This document shows, piece by piece, positions 63,301 through 64,000 of a DNA stretch of 64,000 bases. The notes beneath the pieces are model-generated. The model did not search any database, was not told the origin of the DNA, and saw nothing but the letters and a program-made list of their open reading frames with translations. Origin of the DNA: Anarhynchus alexandrinus (taxonomy: Eukaryota > Chordata > Aves > Charadriiformes > Charadriidae); assembly GCA_008711295.1 (NCBI GenBank), contig VUYV01000007.1:4904983-4968982 (forward strand). Direction: 5' to 3'. The position numbers and the translations under genes were made by a program. Positions within the stretch are counted from its first letter, which is position 1. Every line of letters starts with the position of its first letter.

Positions 63301-64000
63301 ACCCCCCAAAAATAAAAAATGCACAAGAAACACACAAGACAGTGTAACACTCTGAAATGAAAAGTACTGGGATATGAACCAAACATTCCTGTCTGAGGGT
63401 GGGATTTGTTTTCTAATTAAAAAGTGAAGCTAATATGATGCATCTTTAATTCAAATGGTGTCAAGAACTAAGAAATCATGAAAGTGTCTGGGCAAACACT
63501 TCTTAAAGAATTGAAACTGGTAAATTAGGGTGGTGCTGTTAAGGACAGATTTGCTGGGGCTGCAGAACTGTGAAGTCTCTCTCTGGGGGTAGTGTGTATT
63601 TTGTACTTCTATTTCTCTTCTCTTGAGAACACTCTGATTTACTTTTGCGATAAACCCATAACAACAGGGGGATCACATTGCTGAAATGAGTTTAGCTGGA
63701 AGGGATACATAATGTCAGCTGAAAAATAGCACTTGGTAAATATGTTCTGGCCATGGTTCAGGAAGAAGCAGATCCTGTCAGCTAAGTAACATTCTATTTT
63801 CTTGAAAGTGTCTTTTAGTTGAGCAGAATCGTACAGTCTCTTCCTTTTTTGGGGAAAAAAAAATAAAATACTGATATATCTTGAGTGCTAGATATGTGGT
63901 CCTGACAAGGCTAGCATGGATCACTTCAGCTTTCAATACATTTATTCTCCAATCTGTCCTTGACATGGGAGAGTTATCAGGTGTGGGAAAGTGAGTAATG
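57342..64000. other. Intronic stretch to the window end, no gene seen
   Basis: AT-rich intron. It holds a T11-ATTT-A10 self-complementary tract at 58009-58033, a telomere-like GGGTTAGGGTTTAGGGG at about 58225-58241, an inverted repeat at 58330-58375, and T15 at 60185-60199. The longest open frame (160 codons, - strand, 62189-62671) has no recognisable domain. I found no sequence resembling the next T-cadherin EC1 exon. Confidence 0.55.
58330..58375. repeat. 12 bp perfect inverted repeat, 22 nt loop
   Basis: CACTCTGACTTA at 58330-58341 pairs with TAAGTCAGAGTG at 58364-58375. It could be the remnant of a small terminal-inverted-repeat element or a chance hairpin. No flanking target duplication is obvious. 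Confidence 0.8.

Noticed and set aside
34228..64000. Search for the next CDH13 exon (EC1 body)
   Set aside because: I saw no sequence encoding the expected KFRLTGKG-like or FRINE-like blocks. The exon probably lies downstream of the window.

Overview
The window looks like intronic sequence from a bird genome, probably a draft assembly. Three things point to birds. The dispersed repeats are CR1 LINEs whose 3' ends carry the ATTCTATG-type octamer repeats seen in avian CR1. Interspersed repeats are sparse. The only convincing protein-coding sequence is two spliced exons of a T-cadherin (CDH13) gene whose residues fit the bird form of that protein. No prokaryotic genes, CRISPR array, tRNA, rRNA or intact mobile-element gene is visible.

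Layout: 1-1786 is the end of an upstream intron. An exon at 1787-1995 encodes the C-terminal part of the cadherin prodomain. A 32.1 kb intron follows (1996-34110). An exon at 34111-34227 encodes the last prodomain residues, an RQKR furin-type cleavage site and the first residues of the mature protein. The rest, 34228-64000, is the 5' part of the next intron. All coding sequence is on the + strand, joins in frame (first exon ends at phase 0, second starts at phase 0), and has consensus splice sites. By position in the human gene these are coding exons 3 and 4.

The introns hold CR1 copies at 9982-10640 (-), 31903-32029 (+), 43026-44562 (- ORF2 fragment, split by a younger CR1 at 44240-44497), a much older CR1/L3-like ORF2 relic at about 48350-48690 (+), and 57223-57341 (-). 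There are a few candidate ancient amniote repeats (MIR-like and palindromic elements), short simple repeats and homopolymers, and several perfect inverted repeats. The most striking is a pair of overlapping hairpins at 25621-25678. A 479-base N gap (55930-56408) sits between two poly-T tracts. A single N at 43838 separates two almost identical 91 bp copies, which may be an assembly join.

I found no undescribed multi-gene system. The best leads are the T-cadherin N-terminus lacking Trp2, the overlapping hairpins, the nested CR1, the 91 bp duplication with its N, and an RFX X-box motif inside the long intron.
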